Assembly: GCA_040384645.1 (NCBI GenBank)
Contig: JAZKIX010000206.1
Span: forward strand, 1 to 31,842
DNA length: 31,842 nucleotides
Origin: JAZKIX01 sp040384645
GTDB taxonomy: Bacteria; Pseudomonadota; Gammaproteobacteria; Burkholderiales; Burkholderiaceae_D
Direction: 5' to 3'
Shown here: one piece after another, positions 24,912-31,842 of the stretch
Layout of the letters: the number at the start of each line of letters is the position of its first letter
How positions within the stretch are numbered: position 1 is the stretch's first letter
Program-made: the position numbers and the translations under genes
Notes under the pieces: generated by a model
Seen by the model: the letters and a program-made list of their open reading frames with translations, nothing else
What the model was told of the DNA's origin: nothing
Database searches by the model: none

Positions 24912-25400
24912 ATGTTTGGATCAAGCAATAGTGGCGCGCGTGCCTATGCCAAAGTCGACATCGAAACGGGGGTTGTTGCAGCTAGCCCGCACAAACTGAT
25001 CTTGATGTTGTTCGACGGCGCGATGGTGGCGATTGCATCGGCCATTCAGCATATGAATGCTGGCCAGATCGAGAACAAAGGGAAAGCCATTTCCAAGGCA
25101 ATCCTAATCATCGACGGTGGTTTACGCGCTAGTCTGAATAAAAAAGACGGTGGTGAAATTGCCGAAAATCTCGATGCCCTGTATGACTTTATGGGTCGGC
25201 ATTTACTGATGGCTAACTTGCGCAACCAGCCAAAAATGCTGGAAGAAGTTTATGCCCTGCTACAAGAAATCAAAGGTGCATGGGAAACAATTGGCATCAC
25301 TGCCGACCAGACAGCAGCAGCGGCTAACGCTCCACACATGGGCAAAATGCCGGCCTATGACGCGCTTGCGCCTCGCCCCAATAGCTTTGTCAGTGCCTGA
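24912..25400 (+). CDS. fliS: Flagellar export chaperone FliS
   Basis: This 162-residue helical protein follows an AGGAG ribosome site. The FliS landmarks are AYAKVDIETGVVAASPHKLILMLFDGAM, KAISKAILIIDGGLRASLN and IAENLDALYDFMGRHLLMANL. It binds the C-terminal helix of flagellin in the cytoplasm, blocking premature polymerisation and delivering it to the export gate. The protein is about 25-30 residues longer than E. coli FliS; the extra sequence is a C-terminal tail rich in Ala, Pro and Met. It overlaps fliT by one base. Confidence 0.95.
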   Translation: MFGSSNSGARAYAKVDIETGVVAASPHKLILMLFDGAMVAIASAIQHMNAGQIENKGKAISKAILIIDGGLRASLNKKDGGEIAENLDALYDFMGRHLLMANLRNQPKMLEEVYALLQEIKGAWETIGITADQTAAAANAPHMGKMPAYDALAPRPNSFVSA

Positions 25401-25786
25401 TGTCAATGCCATCGACCTCGTCACCATCCACCTCGATCCCCATGACTACCATGAACAGTGAAGAAATCATCTCCCTATACGAAGCGGTCTCCGTCATCAC
25501 CGATCAAATGGTGGCGGCGGCACGTAGTGGCGACTGGGAGCAATTGACCCTGCTTGAATCGCGCTGCGCCAGTCATGTCAATACCTTGAAGCAAGGCGAG
25601 CCGCCGGTTGCGCTCTCTGGGCCTAGCCGAGAGAAAAAAGTGCAAATCATCCATAAAATTCTGGCGGACGATAGAGAAATTCGCAATATCACCGAGCCTT
25701 GGATGGCGCAATTATCAGCGTTGATGAATAACGCTGGCGCAGAGCGTAAATTGGCCATCGCTTACGGCGGCAATCAGGTGGGCTGA
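25400..25786 (+). CDS. fliT: FliT-like flagellar chaperone
   Basis: This 128-residue protein overlaps the fliS stop (TGATG). The core resembles FliT: EEIISLYEAVSVITDQMVAA, ARSGDWEQLTLLESRCASHV and a C-terminal ILADDREIRNITEPWMAQL. FliT chaperones FliD and, in enterics, restrains FlhDC. The first ~17 residues (rich in Ser, Pro and Thr) are unlike the family, so in-frame ATGs at 25442 or 25451 may be the true starts; neither has an obvious ribosome site. The next gene begins two bases after its stop. Confidence 0.8.
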   Translation: MSMPSTSSPSTSIPMTTMNSEEIISLYEAVSVITDQMVAAARSGDWEQLTLLESRCASHVNTLKQGEPPVALSGPSREKKVQIIHKILADDREIRNITEPWMAQLSALMNNAGAERKLAIAYGGNQVG

Positions 25787-25788
25787 CA

Positions 25789-27039
25789 ATGCTGTTGCGG
25801 GCAGATGCCGTTACCATCAAACCCGTGGCGCCCGTCGAGGCGCCTTCCGCTGTTGCACCCATTGGCGACGCTCGGCAAGAAGCATTTCAACGCGCGGTCC
25901 AGCTAACAATCGGCCAAAAACTGCAGGGTGAAATACTGTCGCGCATGAACGACGGCACCTATCTCGTCAAAGTCGCCGGCACAGCGGCGCGCATGATGCT
26001 GCCACCCGGCACCCAGGTCGGTGGTACCGTGGCATTGACCCTGATGTCAATGGAACCGCGACCGACCTTTGCACTCGGTGCCGACGACACCGCTTTAAGC
26101 AACCTCGGCAAACTGGCCGACGGCGCCCAGCAAAATAGCAAGCTCAGCAGAGCGCCGCAGCTGGTGTATCTTGACATCCACGCTGACGATACCTCAGATG
26201 CCGCGTTAGCCAACCAGCGCGTGCCCACGAAAACCGAGCGGCTAGTCGATCATTTCGTTCAAATCAGCGGTCTGATACAGCAGACCGAGGAAGGCGATGC
26301 AGCGGCAGCCCTGCGCGGAAAAATCTTGCAGACAACGGCCGATGCCGAGCATGCGCTGACCGGTGGCAAGGACCAATCTAGTGCGCCGGCCGCCTTTAGC
26401 AGCACGGGCCGTCTCATCAACCAAATGATTCAAACTGCACAGCAGCATGGCGCCGCCAGCGCGCTGCAATCGGCCAGGCCGTTGCTGGCGTCGGCCACGG
26501 CGAATACCACGCAAGTTGCGACGGCACTGCAAGATACCCTGGCTTTCAGTGGCTTATTTTACGAAGCCCATGTCAATGAATGGGCCGATGGCAAACGCTC
26601 GATGGCCGATTTGATGCGCGAACCACAAGCACAACTTAATAACCAGGCCAGCGATACCTCCAATGTCGCTTTGGCGCAATTGGTCAATCAACAATTAACC
26701 ACCCTGGAACACCAGCGCGCCCGCTGGCAGGGTGAAATCTGGCCCGGACAGCAATTGGAATGGGAGGTCCAGAAAGATGCGCCCGATCAAAGCGGCAATG
26801 CCTATGTGGATGAAGATAAACAGCCGTGGCAAAGCTCGGTCCGCTTTGAACTGCCGTTGCTCGGTGCGGTATCGGCCACGATCCAGCTGGTTGGCGACCA
26901 CGTGCAAATACAAGTTCGCACTGCCAGTGAAACCACCGCCACATCTCTACGCAGCTTTGCCGGACGCCTTACCGATACATTAGGCGCGGCCGGCACCCAG
27001 CTCGATTTATTGACCGTAAAGCAAGACAGCAATGTCTGA
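25789..27039 (+). CDS. FliK-like protein (hook-length-control C-terminal domain)
   Basis: This 416-residue protein has a middle rich in Ala, Gln and Thr. Its C-terminal ~95 residues (from WEVQKDAPDQSG through FELPLLGAVSATIQLVGDHVQIQVRT to the end) resemble the Flg_hook domain of FliK that contacts FlhB. The N-terminal region contains a small beta-rich patch (LQGEILSRMNDGTYLVKV) found in FliK-like proteins of this locus type. The canonical fliK normally lies after fliJ in the fliE-J cluster, so this may be a paralogue. It overlaps the downstream FlhB-tail gene by 8 bp, which couples it to a FlhB-like partner. Confidence 0.8.
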   Translation: MLLRADAVTIKPVAPVEAPSAVAPIGDARQEAFQRAVQLTIGQKLQGEILSRMNDGTYLVKVAGTAARMMLPPGTQVGGTVALTLMSMEPRPTFALGADDTALSNLGKLADGAQQNSKLSRAPQLVYLDIHADDTSDAALANQRVPTKTERLVDHFVQISGLIQQTEEGDAAAALRGKILQTTADAEHALTGGKDQSSAPAAFSSTGRLINQMIQTAQQHGAASALQSARPLLASATANTTQVATALQDTLAFSGLFYEAHVNEWADGKRSMADLMREPQAQLNNQASDTSNVALAQLVNQQLTTLEHQRARWQGEIWPGQQLEWEVQKDAPDQSGNAYVDEDKQPWQSSVRFELPLLGAVSATIQLVGDHVQIQVRTASETTATSLRSFAGRLTDTLGAAGTQLDLLTVKQDSNV

Positions 27040-27325
27040 CGCGCCACGCAAAAATGCGGTCGCCCTGGCTTATCACGCCGGCCAGGCAGCGCCGAAAATC
27101 GTGGCCAAAGGCCGCGGCCTGATCGCTGAAGAAATTATTGCGCGCGCCAAGGAACATGGTGTTTTTGTCCATGAATCGAAAGAACTGGTCTCGCTTTTGA
27201 TGCAAGTCGAACTCGATAAAGACATTCCGCCCGCCCTGTATCGCGCGGTTGCGGAATTGCTGGCGTGGCTATACCATATTGAGCATCAACAGACAGCTGG
27301 CGCACCGCCTGCGAAGCGGCCTTAA
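27032..27325 (+). CDS. FlhB C-terminal-domain homologue (FlhX-like)
   Basis: This 97-residue protein matches only the cytoplasmic tail of the export switch protein FlhB: AVALAYHAGQAAPKIVAKGRG, then a helix ending LLMQVELDKDIPPALYRAVAELLAWLY. It lacks the membrane domain and starts where FlhB's autocleavage motif NPTH would be, with RKNA in its place. It therefore resembles the released C-terminal fragment of cleaved FlhB. Stand-alone proteins of this kind can substitute for that fragment in other bacteria. Its overlap with the FliK-like gene fits a FliK-FlhB substrate-switching pair. Confidence 0.88.
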   Translation: MSDAPRKNAVALAYHAGQAAPKIVAKGRGLIAEEIIARAKEHGVFVHESKELVSLLMQVELDKDIPPALYRAVAELLAWLYHIEHQQTAGAPPAKRP

Positions 27326-27388
27326 TACGCCAAATTGCCCTCGTGGCTGCGTTCCGATTTCATCAATATCTCAACTTGGACAAGCTTG

Positions 27389-28150
27389 ATGCAACCATCC
27401 AGCCAAGATTTCGGCACTGAGATTCAAAGCCCCTACCAAATCCATTCGCGGCGCGAAATTGTTGCTTTGCTCCGTGCCATTGGCGAACAAAAAGAACTGA
27501 TCAGAATGATCGTCAATGATGGCAGTGATGTATTGTTGTCGGCCATTCTGGACGTCGATGTTGAAGGTGATGTGGTGATCTTGGATTGCCCGCTTGATCA
27601 AGAGTTGCGCGGACGGATATTGGGAGCGGACCGGTTGACGCTAGAGACCTCGCTTGACAATATCCGTATACTTTTCTCGGTTGAAAAAATCGAATCTTGT
27701 CTTTATACAGAGCGTCCGGCACTGCGTATTGCTATTCCATCGACCCTGATCCGGTTACAACGGCGCGAGTTTTACCGTATGAATACGCCATTGACCAATC
27801 CGATTTGTTGCACCATTTCCCCTCCTGAAGCACCCGACCTCAGTAATCTTATTTTTGCCTTGGCAGACATTAGCTGTGGCGGTATAGCGATCATGGATGA
27901 CAAGAAGCTATTGGGAAATGACCCCGGCCACGTATATGAAAATTGCCGGATTGACTTACCCGGCATCGGCATCCTCGTTACACCCTTACAGATCAGAAAT
28001 TCGCAAGATCTGACACTCCTGAACGGCAAAACTAATCGTCGCCTCGGATGTCAGTACATTGGGCTGTCGCAGACCATGCTGGCAAGCGTACAACGTTACA
28101 TCATGAAGCTTGAACGCGAACGCAACGCGAAGGCTGTTGGATTGCGCTAA
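27389..28150 (+). CDS. ycgR: YcgR-like PilZ flagellar brake, copy 1
   Basis: Called from ATG 27389 (253 residues), because this start aligns with its paralogue; an in-frame TTG at 27335 would add 18 residues. The N-terminal YcgR domain begins NPYQ/SPYQIHSRREIVALLRAI-like and spans about residues 15-115. The C-terminal PilZ domain has the c-di-GMP-binding pair RREFYR (125-130) and DISCGG (160-165). When loaded with c-di-GMP, YcgR acts on the motor stator/rotor to slow swimming. It follows the FlhB-tail gene by about 60 bp. Confidence 0.92.
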   Translation: MQPSSQDFGTEIQSPYQIHSRREIVALLRAIGEQKELIRMIVNDGSDVLLSAILDVDVEGDVVILDCPLDQELRGRILGADRLTLETSLDNIRILFSVEKIESCLYTERPALRIAIPSTLIRLQRREFYRMNTPLTNPICCTISPPEAPDLSNLIFALADISCGGIAIMDDKKLLGNDPGHVYENCRIDLPGIGILVTPLQIRNSQDLTLLNGKTNRRLGCQYIGLSQTMLASVQRYIMKLERERNAKAVGLR

Positions 28151-28354
28151 GGCGTCGCTAGGGAATAACTTGGCATTTTGGCGACCTTACTAGCGGGATG
28201 CAATACAAGGCGTTCGTTGCGCCGCAGTGCGCTAGCAATAGGAAGAAAAATGATCAAGTTATTTTTTTACGACACTTAATAGCAAGAACAGCCGCATTTC
28301 AATCCGTTATCGCCCGTTCGCGTCATTTTGGCGATCATCAAAGCTATTCTTGAA
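28151..28354. other. Spacer between the ycgR paralogues
   Basis: The 204-bp spacer holds CGCTAG/CTAGCG inverted arms (28156-28161, 28190-28195) too far apart for a terminator. It also has CATTTTGGCGA twice (near 28173 and 28324), perhaps a relic of the gene duplication. No promoter was identified. Confidence 0.4.
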
Positions 28355-29125
28355 ATGCCTATGCCGCCCACATCACTTAATGATTTTGGAAAAGAAGAAA
28401 AAAATCCCTACCAGATTTATTCGCGGAAGGAGATCCTTCAATTATTAAACGCTATCAAAGAACGCCAACAACTGGTACGCATGATCATCGGAGGCGGCGC
28501 CCATGTGGTTGTCACCTCAATTCTCGATATTGATCTAAACGACAATGTGGTCGTGGTGGACTGCGCCCATAGTCAAATCGTCAACCAACACTTCCTGAAT
28601 GCAGAAAAAATCACCTTCGAAACCACGCTGGACCGTATCGGCATCGTGTTTTCTGTTGCGGCAGCAGAAGCCTGCATGTACGAAGAGCGGCCTGCCCTAC
28701 TAATCGAAATTCCCGCCAGTTTGGTACGGATGCAGCGGCGTGAGTTTTATCGCGTCAGCACACCGATTGCGACGCCACTCCATTGCACCTTGCCCTTGCC
28801 GCCGGAACTAGGCACGGGGATTGCCGTTTTGCCGCTGGTCGATATCAGCTGCGGCGGCTTGGCATTGATGGATGAGCGCAAGATGCTCGATGTCGCTGTG
28901 GGTCGAGTGTATAAAAATTGCCGGATTGATTTACATGGCGTAGGCGTCGCGCTGGCCACATTAGAAGTACGTTATTCGCAAGAAGTGACGCTACTTAACA
29001 ACAAGCCGAGTCGTCGCATCGGCTGTGCTTTTGTCAATTTGCCCAAATCGACGCTCACCAGCGTGCAGCGTTACATCATGAAATTGGAACGGGAACGCAA
29101 TGCGAAGGAAGCTGGCTTGGCATAA
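28355..29125 (+). CDS. ycgR: YcgR-like PilZ flagellar brake, copy 2
   Basis: Called from ATG 28355 (256 residues; ATG 28361 is equally possible, and a TTG start lies further upstream at 28328). It is colinear with copy 1 over its whole length. The YcgR N-domain starts NPYQIYSRKEILQLLNAIKE. The PilZ domain carries RREFYR (128-133) and DISCGG (163-168), so c-di-GMP binding should be intact. The last ~15 residues (RYIMKLERERNAKEAG) are almost identical to copy 1 while the N-domains have diverged, suggesting divided roles under shared constraint on the C-terminus. Confidence 0.92.
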   Translation: MPMPPTSLNDFGKEEKNPYQIYSRKEILQLLNAIKERQQLVRMIIGGGAHVVVTSILDIDLNDNVVVVDCAHSQIVNQHFLNAEKITFETTLDRIGIVFSVAAAEACMYEERPALLIEIPASLVRMQRREFYRVSTPIATPLHCTLPLPPELGTGIAVLPLVDISCGGLALMDERKMLDVAVGRVYKNCRIDLHGVGVALATLEVRYSQEVTLLNNKPSRRIGCAFVNLPKSTLTSVQRYIMKLERERNAKEAGLA

Positions 29126-29183
29126 AAATGTGGATGAATAAGTTTGCAGGCTATACGTGACTTTTTTGAATAAAATAACTTTT

Positions 29184-29200
29184 TATGGGGGGTATATGCC
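29184..29200 (+). promoter_or_regulatory. TATGGGGGGTATATGCC element between convergent ycgR and fliE
   Basis: This sequence is the reverse complement of the GCCATATACCCC-type blocks at 2728 and 7699. It sits between two convergent genes, so it cannot be an ordinary promoter for either. The rest of the 222-bp gap is A+T-rich with no recognisable gene. Confidence 0.35.
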
Positions 29201-29347
29201 AAAAACACCCCTAATGCGCAGGTTTTTATTGCCTCAATTTATATACATAGTGGAGTATTAAATTCAATCCTTTGCTAGTTATTGAGAGAAATCCCGGCTC
29301 CGGCGCCCTCGCTATGCGAGCTCTCGGTGTGATACGTCAACGTAAAC

Positions 29348-29680
29348 TCAGACCTGCATATTCATGATTTCATGATAAGCCGAGACCAGCTTGTTCCTTA
29401 CCTGGACGGTCGCTTGAAACTCGATATTGGCTTTTTGCATCGACACCATCACATCCGACAAACTGACTTTATCGTCCCCCATCGCAAAACTCTGCCCTAA
29501 TTGCTCTGATTTCAGATGGGAATTGTTAACCCCATCCAAAGACGATTTCAAAGCAGTAGCGAAATCGGCCTTACCCACCGCTTGCGTCTGTGGCTGGATC
29601 GGATTTTCAAGACCTTGCGCCCTGGCAGCGGCAGCCTTCAATTGAGACACCATTGCCTCGATCCTGCTGTTGTCGATCAT
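29348..29680 (-). CDS. fliE: Flagellar hook-basal body protein FliE (5' end cut by assembly chimera)
   Basis: The 110-residue frame is FliE from IDNSRIEAMVSQLKAAAARA to the conserved C-terminus (DVMVSMQKANIEFQATVQVRNKL, SAYHEIMNMQV). FliE joins the MS ring to the rod and is the first rod-type substrate exported. The gene's true start is displaced. The 12-mer GTCGATCATCCC occurs at 29672-29683 and again at 29803-29814, with foreign DNA and an N run between. Joining base 29683 to 29815 restores a plus-strand-read CAT CAT with CCCTCCT behind it, that is, minus-strand AGGAGGG-C-ATG-ATG-AAA-GTT-GGG-ATG. The real start is therefore at 29823 or 29826, adding five or six residues. It is divergent from fliF. 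Confidence 0.92.
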   Translation of the reverse strand: MIDNSRIEAMVSQLKAAAARAQGLENPIQPQTQAVGKADFATALKSSLDGVNNSHLKSEQLGQSFAMGDDKVSLSDVMVSMQKANIEFQATVQVRNKLVSAYHEIMNMQV

Positions 29681-29683
29681 CCC

Positions 29684-29792
29684 GGAGAAGTGGCGTCACA
29701 AGACGGTGGTGGCGGCGGCCGCCGACTACTTCTTCCCCACCAAGATGAAGGGGGCGGTCTCCGCCCTCACCATCGGCGCGATTCCCATGGAG
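29684..29792 (+). other. Foreign high-G+C fragment, probably chimeric (acyltransferase-like coding piece)
   Basis: The frame starting in the shared 12-mer encodes IIPEKWRHKTVVAAAADYFF followed by PTKMKGAVSALTIGAIPME. From memory this resembles the region after the HxxxD block of PlsC-like 1-acyl-glycerol-3-phosphate acyltransferases from high-G+C bacteria. Nearly every codon ends in G or C, unlike all neighbouring genes. It interrupts the fliE 5' end and stops at an N run, so I treat it as an assembly artefact and not a gene of this organism. Confidence 0.75.
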
Positions 29793-29802
29793 NNNNNNNN
29801 NN
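29793..29802. other. Assembly gap (10 N)
   Basis: Ten Ns join the foreign fragment to a second copy of the 12-mer GTCGATCATCCC and the genuine fliE upstream region. Together with the gap at 8155 it shows that fixed 10-N spacers were used when scaffolding. Confidence 0.95.
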
Positions 29803-29826
29803 GTCGATCATCCCAACTTTCATCAT

Positions 29827-30273
29827 GCCCTCCTGCCAACGAATTAATGAACCACTGTCGTGCGCCGTTATGGTTCCTCCCGGAACTGTCACCGCTGTAA
29901 CGATAGCAGCGATAAAGCAAGTGCTTGGATTGATCAAGACGGTAAACGGGCTTCTGTTTCAGCAATTGAATTGGGACAACACCTCAGATAATTGGCACCA
30001 TCGAAATAAATTATTGCACCCTGAGTTATTTGTTAATCGATCGGCATAAACTATTACTAAAATGCAAGCAATGGGTCTTCAAGGCATTCATCAACAATCA
30101 GTAGCGATCCAATATTGTCTTGAAAGATTTAGTTATATGTCGACACCACTTTTACAGAAACCTCACTCAAGCGGTTCGGCATCGCTATCGAACCGGATGT
30201 ATCGCTTGAATAATACGTAAATAGGGTCTATGAGTTACCCATTTCTTAACAGCGACGCTCTTGGAAACACATC
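29827..30273. other. Divergent fliE-fliF intergenic region
   Basis: About 450 bp hold the fliE ribosome site (29828-29834) and must hold promoters for both genes. I searched for sigma-54 (GG-N10-GC) and sigma-28 sites and found none convincing. A structured element lies at 30168-30208 (listed separately). No protein gene is supported here; a frame crossing the N run is an artefact. Confidence 0.5.
30168..30208 (+). other. Potential stem-loop upstream of fliF
   Basis: CAAGCG (30168-30173) pairs with CGCTTG (30203-30208), and inside it GTTCG (30174-30178) with CGAAC (30189-30193), leaving a 10-nt loop and a one-sided 9-nt bulge. It ends 65 bp before the fliF start and has no T tract, so it is more like a leader structure or operator than a terminator. 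Confidence 0.35.
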
Positions 30274-31842
30274 ATGGCTGTAGCAGACGACGCCCTTGTC
30301 TATCCACCACCGACCTTGAGTTTTTCTCAAACACCAGGCGGACGCAATTTTTTCATGGCGCTTGCAATTGCGGCAGTGATCGCGGTCATGGCTGGCGTCT
30401 GGATGTGGAGCCAGCAGCCCGAATACCGAATTTTATTTGCCAACTACAGCGACCGCGATGGCGGCTCAATCGTCGCGTCTCTTCAGCAAATGAATGTGCC
30501 CTACAAATTTGCCGAAGGCGGCAGTGCGATTCTGGTACCCGCCAATCAAGTACATGACGCCCGCCTTAAGTTGGCGTCGCAAGGTCTGCCTAAAGGCGGC
30601 AATGTCGGCTTTGAATTGATGGAGAATCAAAAGCTCGGCGTGTCGCAATTCTTGGAGCAAATCAATTTCCAGAGGGCGTTGGAAGGCGAGCTGGCACGCT
30701 CAATCCAATCTGTGGCGGCGGTCGAAAATGCCCGCGTCCATCTGGCTTTGCCCAAGGCATCCGTGTTTGCAAGGGATCAGCAAAAACCTACCGCATCGAT
30801 CTTGATCAATCTGCACTCTGGTAAAACACTTGACCCGCAACAAGTGTCTGCAATCGTGCATCTGGTTGCCAGCAGCGTGCCAGAACTGTCGCCGGGCAAT
30901 GTGACGCTGGTCGACCAGAGCGGCAATTTGCTGTCCGACACGTCCAAGGCGTCCGGCCTGCGCGGCCTGGATCCGTCGCAACTGAAATATGTCCAGCAAG
31001 TCCAACAAAACATCGTGCGCCAGGTCGAGTCGATCCTGAGCCCCATTGTCGGCCCTAATAATGTGCGGGCGGAAGCCACCGCCGATGTCGATTTCTCACA
31101 AAGCGAACAAGCCGCCGAAACTTATAAACCCAATCAACCGCCTGAATCATCTGCCATCCGTAGCCAGCAAATCAGCGAAGCGCAAAACGGCAATGGCGGC
31201 ACCGCCTCAGGTGTGCCCGGCGCCTTGTCGAATCAGCCGCCCGGCCCCGCTACCGCGCCTATCACGGCGGCAGCGGGCACGGCCGGCGCCAATGCATCGG
31301 CCACCGGTAGCGGAAACACGCGCAAGGATGCGACCACCAACTATGAGGTGGATAAAACCATCCGCTATGTGCAACAGCCCATGGGCGGCGTCAAGCGCGT
31401 GTCGGTTGCAGTCGTTGTCAACTATAAGCGGATAGTCGACAAGGCCAACAAAGTCACTATCAAACCGCTAACCGATGCTGAAAAAGCCCAGATCACGGAT
31501 CTGGTTAAAGAAGCAATGGGTTACAACAAGGATCGTGGCGACACCCTCAATGTGCTCAATAGCCCGTTTGACGGCGTGGACAAGCCGGTTGAAGTCATTC
31601 CTGAGCCACCGCTTTGGAAGCAGCCAGGCACATGGGAGCTGGTTAAGGAAATCGGTAAATATTTAATTGCGGCGATTGTCCTGGCCTACCTGTTCTTCCG
31701 CCTGCTCAAGCCGTTAATGACGCCATTAATGCGGAGAATCGATGAAATCGCACAAGAACCAGAGCGGCCGCCGGCACTGGAACACAATACGAATGATGAA
31801 GAACAAGCGCTCCTCAATAACGAATACGTCGTTAGCGCAGGT
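30274..31842 (+). CDS. fliF: Flagellar MS-ring protein FliF (3' end outside window)
   Basis: The frame stays open for 523 codons to the window edge. A first membrane segment lies at about residues 26-46 (FFMALAIAAVIAVMAGVWMW). Next are the ring-building YscJ/FliF domains (YRILFANYSDRDGGSIVASL, LASQGLPKGGNVGFELM, ARVHLALPKASVF). A low-complexity Gly/Ala/Pro-rich linker spans about 305-350, followed by the conserved YEVDKTIRYVQQPMGGVKRVSVAVVVN. The second membrane helix is at about 463-482 (YLIAAIVLAYLFFRLLKPLM). The cytoplasmic tail that binds FliG is only partly present. FliF forms the MS ring in the inner membrane around the export apparatus. The start ATG has only a modest ribosome site (TTGGAAAC). 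Confidence 0.95.
   Translation, partial: MAVADDALVYPPPTLSFSQTPGGRNFFMALAIAAVIAVMAGVWMWSQQPEYRILFANYSDRDGGSIVASLQQMNVPYKFAEGGSAILVPANQVHDARLKLASQGLPKGGNVGFELMENQKLGVSQFLEQINFQRALEGELARSIQSVAAVENARVHLALPKASVFARDQQKPTASILINLHSGKTLDPQQVSAIVHLVASSVPELSPGNVTLVDQSGNLLSDTSKASGLRGLDPSQLKYVQQVQQNIVRQVESILSPIVGPNNVRAEATADVDFSQSEQAAETYKPNQPPESSAIRSQQISEAQNGNGGTASGVPGALSNQPPGPATAPITAAAGTAGANASATGSGNTRKDATTNYEVDKTIRYVQQPMGGVKRVSVAVVVNYKRIVDKANKVTIKPLTDAEKAQITDLVKEAMGYNKDRGDTLNVLNSPFDGVDKPVEVIPEPPLWKQPGTWELVKEIGKYLIAAIVLAYLFFRLLKPLMTPLMRRIDEIAQEPERPPALEHNTNDEEQALLNNEYVVSAG

Noticed and set aside
29184..29211. GGGGGGTAT...ACACCCC as a terminator between ycgR and fliE
   Set aside because: The stem needs a wobble and a mismatch-prone loop, and there is no T tract on either strand.
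29672..29814. 12-bp direct repeat as target-site duplication of a mobile element
   Set aside because: The enclosed DNA is an internal coding fragment without terminal inverted repeats or a transposase, and one end abuts an assembly gap; microhomology misjoin is simpler.
29990..30020. TTGGCACC...TTGCACC as a sigma-54 promoter for fliF
   Set aside because: The GG and GC dinucleotides are about 20 bp apart instead of the required 10-bp gap.
29516..30049. 177-codon plus-strand frame crossing the N run near fliE
   Set aside because: It joins antisense fliE, foreign DNA, Ns and intergenic sequence; it exists only because of the chimera.
1..31842. CRISPR arrays, tRNA/rRNA genes, insertion sequences, prophage or replication-origin signals
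   Set aside because: Looked for on both strands; no regularly spaced repeats, cloverleaf-like genes, transposases, integrases or DnaA-box clusters were found.

Overview
The window reads as chromosomal DNA of a motile betaproteobacterium, most likely Burkholderiales and perhaps Oxalobacteraceae. This rests on protein character (SpoT, GreB, DUF3422, a FliC-FlaG-FliD-FliS-FliT block, tandem YcgR proteins, a FlhB-C-terminus paralogue) and moderate G+C; no rRNA or other marker is present to confirm it. Two 10-base N runs mark scaffold joins, and the second sits beside a short piece of unrelated high-G+C DNA, so this is draft and possibly metagenome-derived sequence.

Layout. Bases 1-3306 hold the 3' end of spoT, a DUF3422 membrane protein gene and greB (the last two on the minus strand). 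Bases 3572-7609 encode a two-component pair (PAS-PAS-HisKA_3 kinase and NarL-type regulator) and a GGDEF diguanylate cyclase with an intact I-site. Bases 7763-17719 form one tightly coupled operon. It starts with a giant TPR/SPINDLY-type glycosyltransferase, itself a fused tandem duplication, followed by rfbF, rfbG, a C-methyltransferase, an rfbC-like epimerase, a hexapeptide acetyltransferase, an SDR reductase and a CmcI/rhamnosyl-type O-methyltransferase. Almost every junction is a 1-4 nt start/stop overlap. On the opposite strand (17832-19691) is a second TPR glycosyltransferase with a GT9-like C-terminus. Bases 20356-29125 hold the flagellar filament block: a sigma-28 promoter, fliC, a terminator, flaG, fliD, fliS, fliT, a FliK-like gene, a FlhB-tail gene and two ycgR paralogues. 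Bases 29348-31842 contain the divergent fliE (5' end damaged by the assembly) and fliF (runs off the window).

How it may work together. My main inference is a flagellin-glycosylation island. The operon should make a CDP-activated 6-deoxy-3-C-methyl-hexose, probably L-configured and O-methylated, which is the chemistry of CDP-vinelose. The TPR glycosyltransferases on either side could transfer it to the Ser/Thr-rich central domain of the adjacent flagellin. The diguanylate cyclase and the two PilZ-type flagellar brakes suggest c-di-GMP control of the same organelle.

The most notable non-coding signal is an 84-bp upstream cassette shared by the two TPR glycosyltransferase genes: a dyad, 15 bp, ACGTGCG, 21 bp, ATACCCCC, with identical spacing in both copies. 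Related elements lie upstream of the DUF3422 gene and between ycgR and fliE.
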